A program made the position numbers and the translations under genes. Positions 10,821-22,200 of a stretch of DNA of 64,000 nt are shown here, in pieces (position 1 is the first letter of the stretch; each line of letters starts with the position of its first letter). Origin of the DNA: Holotrichia oblita (lineage: Eukaryota > Arthropoda > Insecta > Coleoptera > Scarabaeidae); the NCBI GenBank assembly GCA_023690525.1, contig CM043022.1:23503806-23567805 (forward strand), in the 5' to 3' direction. The notes under the pieces were generated by a model that was given only the letters and a program-made list of their open reading frames with translations, was not told the DNA's origin and did not search any database.

Positions 10821-11244
10821 TCGTGGAACCCTGCAACAAGATGCTCAAAATGTTGATAACGGACATGAAGAAGTAAACTTCACATTTGTAACTGAAGATA
10901 CGGCATTTGTCACTAAGAATTATTTAGGGATCGATCCAGCTACTGGACTCATTGAGATATTCGTACATTTAAACAAAAAAGAGAATTTTATATTACAGCG
11001 CACAGCTACTATTGCCACTTTAAAGCAAATGATCTTAGATCGTAAAGGAATTCCAACTAATATTCAACGATTAGTTTTCGCTGGTAAAGTATTACAAAAT
11101 AATACAACCCTCCAGGAGAATGGGATAATATGCGGTTCTAGTATTCATTTATTTATACGTTTACGTGGAGGATATCCAAGTACCTGTAATTTTGAGGTTA
11201 CTGATAATGATAGCACAAAAGTAGAAGTAGAGAATTATATGTAA
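10813..11244 (+). CDS. Ubiquitin-like protein with LRLRGG-type motif and C-terminal tail
   Basis: 143 aa. Residues 1-46 are an acidic, polar extension; 47-120 are a ubiquitin fold ending IRLRGG; 121-143 are a tail (YPSTC...ENYM). Aligned by eye to ubiquitin, the fold lacks two residues in the loop after strand 2. It keeps IFV, GIP, QRL-FAGK, and the positions matching Lys27, Arg42, Lys48, His68 and Arg72. It replaces Lys6, Lys11, Lys29, Lys33 and Lys63. The hydrophobic patch is altered: Leu8 to Asn, Ile44 to Val, Val70 to Phe. The Gly-Gly followed by a tail resembles ubiquitin-family precursors that a protease trims, but removal of this tail is not shown. It could instead be an uncut ubiquitin-domain protein. 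No known family member was recognised. Confidence 0.8.
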   Translation: MDNRGTLQQDAQNVDNGHEEVNFTFVTEDTAFVTKNYLGIDPATGLIEIFVHLNKKENFILQRTATIATLKQMILDRKGIPTNIQRLVFAGKVLQNNTTLQENGIICGSSIHLFIRLRGGYPSTCNFEVTDNDSTKVEVENYM

Positions 11245-11835
11245 TTAATCTCTAAACTAATCTCTGATGAAAAGCCAAAGTAGATGTATGTGATGTTATA
11301 AGAAAAAGAGGTTTTCTTTGTTTTTTTTAAGACTGAAAAAGATTTATTTATTTATTTTATTTTAAGTAGATATCAAAATATGTACATTTTCAAAATCAGG
11401 AGTTTACAAGATATGGTGGAATAATCATGAATTAGTAATCTTCACAAAATGTTAGAGTATATTCATAGTTTTCTGATAAATCTAAATGATGGATATTTAA
11501 TATCTAAACCTCCTTGTTCTTGCCTGTATCATTACTACATGAATGTTTAAAATAGATTTTATCGAATACAAGTACAGGTGTCATACATAAATAATAAAAC
11601 CATGTTTCTGAGATATACAGTGTCAAAATATCCGTCACAATATTCTTCTATATCTCCCTTACTGTAGTACAGCAACTATTTGGATTCAACAGGTTTTCTT
11701 ACTGTGTGTCATCTACAACATAAATTTATTATTGACTAGGCAGGATATTTAATTTTCTAAAATCGCCACAATATTTGTAAGAGATTTCAGTCAAATATAC
11801 AGCTCCATAACACATTTTAAAATTATTTGAAATTA
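11245..11835. other. 3' flank of the ubiquitin-like gene
   Basis: Probable 3' UTR followed by AT-rich spacer. AATAAA occurs at about 11590. No other gene was recognised. Confidence 0.4.
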
Positions 11836-11899
11836 TACAGGCTGATTCAAAAATCGTCAACGTATTAATGGTGAGTTATTTTTAATGGAACAGCCTGTA
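11836..11899. mobile_element. 64 bp mini-element with TACAGGCTG inverted ends
   Basis: Begins TACAGGCTGATTC and ends GGAACAGCCTGTA, so the first nine bases are exact inverted repeats with partial pairing beyond. The TA borders suit Tc1/mariner-type target duplication. It is the size of two terminal repeats with almost nothing between. Confidence 0.5.
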
Positions 11900-14800
11900 T
11901 TATGACCATGTTCAGATTCTTTATAATAAGTTACGTTAACGTTATTAATAGCTCAATTCTAGACCTCACCGGAAAAAAATTAAAACATGACTATACTACA
12001 TGGAAGGTCCCCATTTACAGCTAGTTATTTTAACATATCGTGCTTCAATAAAGCGGTAACGATTAAAAAGTTATATTCTCTAAAACCCTCTCAAACAAAC
12101 GCTTTCTCTCGTCTATCATTATAGCGACACTCCGTATACTTTGTAATACCTGACTCAATTTAGAATTTCTGTGTTTGAGTTCTTTAGTTATTTTTTCCCC
12201 CATTTCTACCAGTGAGTTTTTCTCAATATTGTCAGATTCTCGTGTTACACGTCATGTATGGTATATATTTACAATTGCGAATTAACTCGTAACACCCTTA
12301 AAGAAGCAAAATCTATTTCTATTCAATTCAACTTTATTTTCAACCGTTTTGAAGTCGAAAGGAGATTCATTTGAAGAGTTTCAATCTACGTTTTTTTTGT
12401 CAAATTTAATAGTAAATACGTCTTAAGCTTTCCTGAAGTCATATAAGTATTATATATAAAGGTATACATAATGATATCAATCAAAAAACAATAACCGACA
12501 GTGTACAAAAACACATTCACATTCATTCGAATCATGTGGGTCGAGTCCTCGTTAGCTGAAGCTTTGTACTACTTGACTAACAGCTACAAAAGACGGTGTT
12601 CCTGAGCAAATTACAACCTATGATTTAAAATGCTAAGCATTTATTCCATGAACTAAGTCCCTTATAAGATCATGAAGACGAATTATGAAATGATTATTTT
12701 GGACAATTATTTTAACTTCCTTTTTAAAATCATTCTTAGCTCGTGCAGCTAAACTTTCTTTTTATTTCTACCAGGATTGTATTTCTAGATATAAGAAGGT
12801 AACAAGCTTCTTAGGAAAGGCCTTTAGCTAGTATATTCATTTGTAAACTTTGAAGGGACTGAGAGCAAAACACTACATTACTGAAATGTTATTATATCAT
12901 GAGATGTATGTCTGAATGTTAACTACATAGTGTTATAACGTTTTATATTTATTTTTGTCGTATGTAGTAAAATGTAATATATGTCTATATAATATATATT
13001 TTGTGTATCTCTAGAAATATGTTAGGAAATATACGTTTTAAATGTCCCTTATTCTACATTGTTTTAATTTAATAAAATAAACTAAGTCAGTGCAATGTAT
13101 GATTATTCAGTGCATATAGACCAGTTAAAATCTAATTTCCATTTCTCGCTGCTCATAAAAACTGCCTTGCAGAGTCTAGCTGAATCCCAAGTTTATTGTG
13201 ATAAAAGTGCTTTCATATATTAGTGCAGGAATTGTAACTAGGTCATTCGGTAGCATTTTTTGCTAAGAGCATGCTATTTCATTTCCTTTGATAAATTGTG
13301 AAGCTGATAGATTTATCCTGCCCACTAGTTTCCAATGTCCCGGTCTTTCAAGGCGTCCGTAAATCAAAGGAAAATTTCACGCTTCAACTTGAAGACGTGA
13401 AGTTTTGCTGCATCACTGCTACAAATAACTACATTGTATATGATGTTAAGGGTACAACTATAGAACCGGTGACCAACATGATACTACGAGTATATAAGAT
13501 AAAGCCACTTGGGAACGAATCGGCTCGCGCATGACGTCAGCGCACGATAAAAATATATGAATAGATAACAGTATTACAGATAATAGGTATGTTTTTTATA
13601 TATTTATTTTTTATATGTTGTTGTGTTACTATAGAATTGAAATTATCGTTGTCTTTCGTTTGTTGTACTGTCTGAGGTACAGAAATATATACAATTAAAA
13701 TTTTAGAAATAATTAAGTAGGTATAATGGATTTATCTAGCGGTACTAATAATCTCAACAGCTTCTTATTTGGATGGCACAGTATGAAATTCAAGAGAATT
13801 AACGATATTCTAGTCGTAATCATAGAAATTAATAAAAAAATGTGTGTTTTGTGAAGAAGTTTTTTCACTATGAAAATATGAGAGGTATCAAATTATGCAT
13901 AAATAAATACAAAGAGATATTTTTTTATAGTTTGGTACATAAAAAAAACAATGAATGGTATATTTGACGGTTTATTTAACAATTTTTATAATTTTTCTTT
14001 TTTGTGTTTTTGATTTTTGTTTCAACTTTTGATTCTAAATTCTCATTCGAAAATACATTCGACATCTAAAAAATTTTTTGATATTTTTTATGCCGCAGCA
14101 TACACCAACTTGTCTCTATTTATGAACTTTATTCCGAAACACTAATATATCAATAACTACATACACATTAGACAAATTTACACACAAAAAATATGAACAT
14201 ACGCTCAGCCACAAGAACGTTTGTACATTTTCTGTCAAGATGCTCCTCTATTTTAAAACAATACAAATAACAAAATAGATAACGCTTTTATTCATTATTC
14301 AATTATTGAATGATACGTTGTACTTCTTTCATTCATTGGAATGAAAAGCATTAATTTCAATGGTATAATACTTTAAATAATTACTTTTAAGAGAATAAGC
14401 ATTTTTGTTTGAGAAACTACTTTTGTTTAAAATAATTTTTTAAACAAAATAGTTCCTTTATTCAGAATAAAGAGCGCTTGAGAAGCGTGCAATATAAATA
14501 CGAGATAATTGCTGGCTTTGAATGCACGGTATACGATAAAATTGCTTGTCTGTTTCAATTTTGTATTTATTATAGTCATAGATTAAAGATGAATGCAATT
14601 ATATTTAGTTATTTATTATATTGTATTTTTATGTTACACATTTTACAAATATATACATTAGATCGTATTATTTACATACATATAAACAGTTTCAGCGAGT
14701 CCAGTTTCTAATTTTATTTAGTTTTTTTCTTTATTCGTAATAATTTCAAGATGCTTTTAAAATTCGGTAGATATGATAGCCTCGTCGGTACAACGCTGAC

Positions 14801-15509
14801 CGGAATAGCGAAGCGGTTTTGTGGTGCGGTGACGTAGGCATAGAAGAGTGAGACAGACATACTGATGCGCATGGCTTTACCTGTAATTCTCGTAGTATCA
14901 TGGGTGACCAAGAAAACTTCTTCGGATTTTCAGAACACAATCGTACAGGTAATGCATACACATTAGCATACAGTCTCTGATAAATAAACTTGTTAGTCTG
15001 GAATTAATCGTCCTGGGAGAAAGTTTCTCGGCACACGGGTTGAATACGATTACTATGGTCTCCTCTTATTACCGTAAAGAAACACGACAGCACGGCGGGG
15101 TTGCAATCTTTGCAAAAAAAGTAATTTTCAGTTAGTTAAGAAAAAACTATATTAGTATTTGGAGATTTACTGTATGATTTTAAACATTTATTAAAGTAAT
15201 TTTATATTGTGTAACAATAGTCTTATAAAAAATCTTAATGTTGAAATTTAAATACCTTAATTTTTATTAAATAAATAAAAATACTAAGTAATCAATGAGA
15301 TGGGTGTGTTTGGTGTTTCTTTATAACATTCGCTATATTGGGTTCGAAATTGGTCAACTTAAATCTAAAATTCCCTCAAACTCCACATATAATTTCTTCC
15401 TGTACTTGGTTAAGATTGAATTGCAAGTGCCAGCATACCATAAATGGCTGAGCTATTTAGTAAAGTTTTACATATTTTTCCATTATATTTATATTTGTCC
15501 AAAATTTGC
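11900..15509. other. Long AT-rich stretch with no supported gene
   Basis: No gene was supported. Two GC-richer islands are noted: a 78-codon ORF at 13298-13534 that ends beside a TGACGTCA palindrome (13532-13539), and 14750-14960, where CpG is frequent on both strands. Neither has a recognisable domain or clear splice sites. Confidence 0.4.
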
Positions 15510-15960
15510 TTATTGTTAAATTTTTTACGTCTTTGCCTCAAAATCCGATAATAATTCAGCAAGCTCATGTTGCAGGTTGATGTCCACGTTTTCAATTTGA
15601 GCGGAAAATGGCGCAATAATCCATTCAGGGATGTCAATGTTTTCCAAGTCAACAAAGCGCAGTTTAAAATTCTCGCTTAATTTTTAAAGATGATTTGTAT
15701 ATATTTTCAAGTATTCGTCTTCTATTTCTAATTGTCGCAGATTTGAAAAATTCTGATAATCCTTACGTAGCAATAAAGATCTACATAAATTTAATTTTCC
15801 TTGCAGCTTTGTTTGGACGTCATTAAATTGTCCAAATAAGTCCGTTAAATAAAAAATATGGTTCTTATTGTTTTGGAGTTCGTTGCGTATTAAAAATTGT
15901 TTTGCTTCGACCTCCTGGCTCAAATAGACCCCTACTTGTGTTAAATAAACCCCTGGGGTC
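15510..15960 (-). mobile_element. Degenerate hAT-type transposase C terminus (SCAND3/ZBED5-like)
   Basis: The minus strand gives FYLTDLFGQFNDVQTKLQGK, then a stretch ending EIEDEYLKIYTNHL. After a stop come LSENFKLRFVDLENIDIPEW and NVDINLQHELAELLSD. This is the conserved C-terminal half of hAT-derived proteins related to SCAND3 and ZBED5. A stop near 15684 and frame changes break it, and no N-terminal part or terminal repeats were found. Confidence 0.6.
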
Positions 15961-17644
15961 TATATAGACCACTTTGGTGACCTCTGCTTTGGACAAAGCA
16001 AGCTATCACCCGCTATTTGAGTTGACAGTACATAACTAAGTCTACCTGTTGCTACGACGCTTTTCAAACGCACAAGGCTTCTTACAACAAGCTCCGCATA
16101 AACAGTATTGATGTCATTTTTACAATACCTATCTATATTAACTTATTGATGAGACCAGGAACATTTATCGAGTTATGACAGGCTTCTGACAGCTTGAATT
16201 TTTCTAGAAGGTCTGCTGTTGCTCTACCGTTCATGAACCTTTTTGGCTCTGATACGCGGCCCTTATTTAGCCACGGAGTTCTCGGTCTTTTACTGCAAAG
16301 GTCTTCAGCGAGGTAGCCCTTTCGTAGCGGTAGATCAATCCATCGGCTGTAGGATCCATCTCGTCTCGACACGAGGTGGCGGATCCAAGTCACCAAGATG
16401 CTAGACCAACGGGTTCTCCAACCGAAATAATTTGTATGCAGCTGATATTAGGGACAACATGGTGTTTTGGGTGTGCTCTTTCTTTCGTATAATCTTTGTG
16501 AAATCTTTTCCTGAACTTTTCTCAAAATACTCTACAACTATAAACGTCGTTCTTGCAAATAGTGTAAAACTTTTGAGAGTTAATGTTGATACAATGTTCA
16601 ATTTTGGGAAGCATATTAATAAATTTATAAGAAATTAAGTATGGCATATTCTGCAATTAAGAAGTTGTCATCCAGCGGAGTTATGACTGTCGTTCTACTA
16701 CGCATTAGAATATTTTCATACTTTCATATCATACATACTGATATTATGCCGAACCAACCACCATATGTAGACTAGGATAAAATAAATACAAAAAAATAAA
16801 ATTCAGTATATCTATAAAATTTTATTCCCAGTACATTTTTAAAACATGAAATTGTCTCAGAAGAAAACCACAAACCGTAAAACAGTATAATTTTTGGCAC
16901 GATCATGATTGGTCATGCATTATTGCAGGAAATTCACAAAGAGAAATCAGTATACGTTACATATCCTGCACATATCATACCCAATATTATATTTAGCATT
17001 AAAAAAATACTATTAATTATAATTGCTTATTCAACTTTTCAGAAATGGATTTAAAAATAGAATGCTTAAGTTGATTGTTAATAACCGCAGTAATCGAAAT
17101 CGGCGGTGATTTTCAAATATCTGAATCAAATTCTGGTTTATCTATCTAAAATTGTAAACATAGTTAATAGAGATATGTAGTTAGGATATGTATGTTCGGA
17201 CAATTTCTAGTGATTCCCCATAATACAATTATTTTAATGCATAAATACTTCAAAAGTATAGCGCAGACAGACTACTTAATAGAAGACTATTTAATAGAAA
17301 TCACTACAAATTTTTCGAACAATTCGATACATTATGAAACTATTGTGTTTTATTTCCTGTTTTGGCAGCATACACTTTAAATGTTATTTCCTGTTTTAAG
17401 CGTCGTAATTAATATATACTGCGAACAAATTAAAATATGAAATTTTTATATAAAAAAAATTGCTTAAGTAGTGCAATGCCTTAATATTGAAGAATATTAA
17501 AAAATATCACATATTAATTATTATCTAAGTAGTATATGCGTTTTTGTCTACGAGCCCTAAAAACTAGCATATCAAGTAAATATAAGCATAATTGTAGATA
17601 TGTTAAAATTAATATATCTATTTTGTGAGCTTTATGTAGTTATT
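15961..17644. other. Spacer with no supported gene
   Basis: An 87-codon minus-strand ORF at 16133-16396 lies in a GC-richer patch but has no recognisable domain. The rest is AT-rich. Confidence 0.4.
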
Positions 17645-17880
17645 TTTCAATTCCTGAAATATTTCCACTTTTAGGTAAACAAATCAATAATTACATAATT
17701 AAATACCAATTTATTCCAGAACATATAATATTATGTTTTCGTTAATAAGACTTCTTCAGTGAAAAAAAAATTAACATTATTATTACAGAAAACATAATAT
17801 TACATGTTCTGGAATAAATTGGTATTTAATTAATTATTGTTTTATTGACCTACAAGTGGAAATATTTCAGGAATTGAAAG
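17645..17880. repeat. Long palindrome, probably a decayed Penelope-type end with a hammerhead-like loop
   Basis: Arms of roughly 95 nt (about 17645-17742 and 17785-17880) are near reverse complements, including AATACCAATTTATTCCAGAAC and its mate. On the minus strand the loop reads CACTGAAGAAGTCTTATTAACGAAAAC, with spacing like the CTGATGA...GAAA hammerhead core but with the core altered (CTGAAGA). The layout is the same as the palindrome at 55044. Confidence 0.6.
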
Positions 17881-18069
17881 ATATGTTAGAATTAAAAAAT
17901 GCTTAGGAGAGCGTGAAATCTGGTTCACTCACTTTAGCAGGTATGAACATTACTAAAAATTTAGTTCAACAAAAACTAAATCATTACAATTCATTGCCAT
18001 TACTATTACAATAGTTATCTCATAGTTCTAATTTAAATATTATGATATAATAGTGTTAGTTGTTAGGGC

Positions 18070-18508
18070 TCTTTAGTGCGCCAAAAATCTGGCAGTATAC
18101 AAATATGCTACAAAATATTTGAAGAAAAGGATGCAACCTGTATATTATATATGTCATTAGAACAACAAGAGAGACTAACATTATTAACTTTTTACATAGC
18201 CATATAATCAAGCATTACACAATATTAACGTAGGATCCTAGTGGTAGTCATGGAACCATTCGTATTAAATCACATATCTTTCCTTTAAGTTTTCAAACCA
18301 AATTCCTCTTCAAGGTCTATTACTGCCACTAGGACTCTACTATATATACACTAAGCTGTGATCCTCAATGTACGCAATTACAAAACGAGACACTCTTCCC
18401 GCTTTTTGATCGACTTTCTTTTCAGTGTTCATTCTTAATCTATTTTGTAAGCATAAACATACTAAAAATGTTAACATATTTCTATACTTTTGGCGCACCG
18501 TGTGTAAA
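18070..18508. mobile_element. Candidate MITE with GTGCGCCAAAA ends and a nested inverted repeat
   Basis: GTGCGCCAAAA near 18076 faces TTTTGGCGCAC near 18489, and the similarity extends inward to CAAATATG/CATATTTC. Inside, TAGGATCCTAGTGGTAGT (18231-18248) pairs with ACTGCCACTAGGACTCTA (18322-18339) at 15 of 18 positions, suggesting a second element or an inner stem. No coding capacity was seen. Confidence 0.45.
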
Positions 18509-19247
18509 TAACATCATAATTAAGAAAAATAATTTACTTCGACAATAATTTTTGAATTGTCCTCCAATTACACTCAAAACCAAAATTGTAACATATTTTT
18601 ATATTGTAACTCAAAGAGAATTGCATTAAATGATAAAAGTATCGCAAATTACTAATTAAAGAAAAATATACGATAATTTTCTCCATGAGTTTATATTTCT
18701 AGATGTAAAGCCTGTATAATTGGTATTTTATTTAAATTTTTATATTTAATATTGATTACAGTTTATAGAGGTCAATATATTGTATATATATATATTATCT
18801 TTAATACACTTTTTATTAAAAACATATTGGTTGTTTTTCCTTGTTTACAATTATTAAAAATATATCTATCTACTCCAATAAAACGATTCTATTATTAGTT
18901 ATTTTGATATTTATATATTTTTCCTGATTTTACTTCCATCTAAGAAGAATTCATTTAATATTTTGCTATATTATAACAAAATATTAATAATTATATACGA
19001 AAATATTTACTTATTATTATTGCGTATAAAAATAAACAAAATAACTATTCTCAAATCACCATATTAACACAATCAAATAAATTCAAAATATTTTTTTCTT
19101 TATTAATTTAAAATTGCTATTTTTACCATTATTATAATCAAAAAAAATCATATTTACAAATAATACTAGTAGTAACAAACGGTGCAGTGTTGCTTATATA
19201 AAAATAATGAGCACACTTCTTTTTTTTTTCACAATTTTTTTTACCAT
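18509..19247. other. Very AT-rich 3' flank of NAD kinase
   Basis: Probable 3' UTR and downstream spacer of the minus-strand gene. No other feature was recognised. Confidence 0.4.
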
Positions 19248-22200
19248 CTAACCGTCTCTTTGAGTATCTACTGCTATATTTTCTACTTCAATCGAGTCTA
19301 AAGTATCATCTGAACTAGAGTGTGTCAGATCTGTTAGTTCATCGAGATGTTTCTGTCTCTTCCTCACGTTCCAATGTAGGCATTCAGCTAGAGAGTCAAA
19401 CCAATCAGAAATCTGATCTTGAGCACAGATGCTAGGCAGTGGGTATATGGAAGTAGTCACACGAAGACTAAACAAAACAAATATTAAATTATACTTGATA
19501 TAATAAATCTATATCTAAATGTTATGATTTGTAATGTAATGGTTGAAAATCTAATCATTGTAAGTATTTGGTCGTTACCGCAACAAGTTTTTGAATGTGA
19601 AACGATAACAATTGTTAATAATTATTACAATGTTAATGTTAATGAATGTTTAATTCTCTCAATAGCTGATATGAGCTGTAGATTCTTTTTTATCATAAAA
19701 GAATGAGATAAGAATTTTTAAGATATACTACACAAGGAAACTTTTTTACGATAACTTATATTCTGATGTAATGCAATTTGACATTACGGAGTTTATCTTG
19801 AACGACATTTTCTATTCTATTTGTGATGAAAAACCATTTTTTGTCTTCTATATTTCATGAAATACATTGTATAATATAATTTTATTTATAAAACATTTAG
19901 ATTTCCTTTGTTTATAAAAATCTTTCATTCATGTTCTAAAAGTATGTACATAAATTGTAGTTTTTTTTCATGTATCATTTAGTATTGCGTTACAATATAA
20001 TAAAGATTCTTAAAATGCATGCCAAGAAGTAATTTTCTTTTGATTGTCGAGTATTTAATCAGAAATCCAACTGTAACTAGCAATATACTCTGCATAGCAC
20101 TTTAAACCGATTGTAATACCGGCGACCTACTGAGTCCAGTAACATAAAACTAAAGTGGGGTATCCGCGGACTATGTGGGCCTGTGAGCATAATATAATTT
20201 CAACATTTCTCTCGCTGAATGTGTCAATAAACGTCGTTATTGTTTTCGCAGATCGTGCTTCATTTATTATTGTATTCATCGCATTCGAATTCAGCAAGCA
20301 ATTCGTTGTACATTATATTCCTAAAACAATATCATGTTTCGAAATTGCATTGCGAATGAGATACTCACGAAAGGTCACACTTATCCGTGAATTTCACTTA
20401 TTTTTTACAACTTTATATCTTGGTATCTGTCGTAGATAGCAGAGAATAAATGTGCCATAAAAATTATTTAGGTCATTTTAATGGAAATTTGCATTGGGAA
20501 GAATATATACGGTAAAAAATAACATTTACCGTAATTTCAGCTGGTTTTTTACCAAACTATCATCGAAAACACTTCCATTTCTAAAGAGAAGACCACTTTA
20601 TAAAACATTCAAAATTGCTACTACCAAAATATCACAATCGGAGATCACTAATTGCACTGACCTACATATTTGTACACATTTATAGTGTTTCTTGGATCAA
20701 TATATAACATGTACGACAGTATTATAAATTTAAATTTGCGGCTATTAATTTCCACCTTGTGTAAACTGAGATCTTTTCATTGCACCTCCTGTGTTCGTGG
20801 TAAGATATAGTACACTCAATAAAACCTGAAATTGCTTTAACACGATCTCAGTGAAAAGAACTAAATGCCTGCCGTTAAATCACTGTTAGTTGCTGTAGAT
20901 GTGCATATAGAATTATTACAGAACAGAAAGAACAAACAAACAAAAAAAATGGTTACACTGAAAGCTTCGAAACAAGTCAGCAGCGCAATGGGTGGGGAGT
21001 GAGAGACACTGATTACGACCTGATGCATGATAGACACAACTGGAAACACCATTCCTGGCATTCGATCGAAATTAGCTCACCTCTCTGGTTGGATGAAGAC
21101 GTCAACGAAATAGTAGAATCTGTAGGCGAAGTTTAACAAAAATCAGGGATTTAGAAAAACTGGGATCTATTGGTTTGATTGAAATACTTTCATAGACCAA
21201 GACTTTCTCGCCAGTAAAATGATAGATCGTTATCTCCTGATACATCATCACAAAATGATGAACCAGTTGTAGAACCAACTCATGAATTGGGGAAAATGAA
21301 GTGCAATAAAGTAGAGCAACACCTATTCCCGATGACAAGCATTCCAAAAGAGGCTAATTCGAATTCCGTTATATATTGATTTATCTTACCTATCACCGTG
21401 CAACAACTCCTGCCTATTTCTTCCATCAAATGACACCCAAGACGTATTTCGGCTATCTGGTGAGACGGAAATCTACAATAGAAACAAAATTGTAGAAAAA
21501 CTTTTTCAAAAAACAAAAATATATCGAACCTTTAATTCAACACCAGCAGGTACTACAATAGGCCTGAAACTAAGGGAATGAGGACAGATAGGTGTAACCA
21601 TTATGGCCGGAACACTTGGATGTATCATAGAAGCACCTGCAGCTACAGCGTAAGCCGTACTCCCAGTCGGTGTACTAACGATAAGTCCGTCGCCTTGCAC
21701 CGAAGTTATGTGTTTACCATCCAAGAAGAGATCTATATTTGAAAGGAATGGTGATGGTCCCCTATCAACTACGACTTCGTTTAATACCAACAGATTCGTC
21801 GGAGGTTTCCTGGATTTATCCTCTTTACTCGTTGATTTCTAAAGACACAAAAAAGACATTTCGCAGTGTTTCTTTATATAGTAGATATACCTTACATACG
21901 TTTGAATCTCCTTTCTTTATCACTATACACCGCAAGCGACTCCTTAACGTTAGAGCGGCGTTGCCTTCTAATACATTCGTGACTTGTTCTTGGAAATTAT
22001 CGAATTGGAAGGGCGTTAAGAATCCTAGAGAGCCTAAATGGAACGCCATTACTGGAGGTACTGATTGCTGAAAGAGATGACTGGCGTACAGTAGAGTGCC
22101 ATCTCCGCCCAAACAAATTATAAAATCGATTTTATCCGTGAGATCATCCTTGCCTTCTTTGAAGGTCATCAGTTTGTCCTTGATGGCGAGAAAAGTTGAG

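Noticed and set aside
13298..13534. 78-codon ORF (MKLIDLSCPLVSNVPVFQGV...)
   Set aside because: Reads somewhat like protein, but no domain, no neighbouring exon and no clear splice sites were seen.
16133..16396. 87-codon minus-strand ORF (MVTWIRHLVSRRDGSYSRW...)
   Set aside because: GC-richer, but no recognisable domain or homologue by eye. Could be chance or an old element.
20155..20439. 94-codon ORF inside the last NAD kinase intron
   Set aside because: Hydrophobic low-complexity reading with no domain. The splice phases of the host gene need no exon here.
21739..22071. 110-codon plus-strand ORF
   Set aside because: Antisense shadow of the NAD kinase exons.
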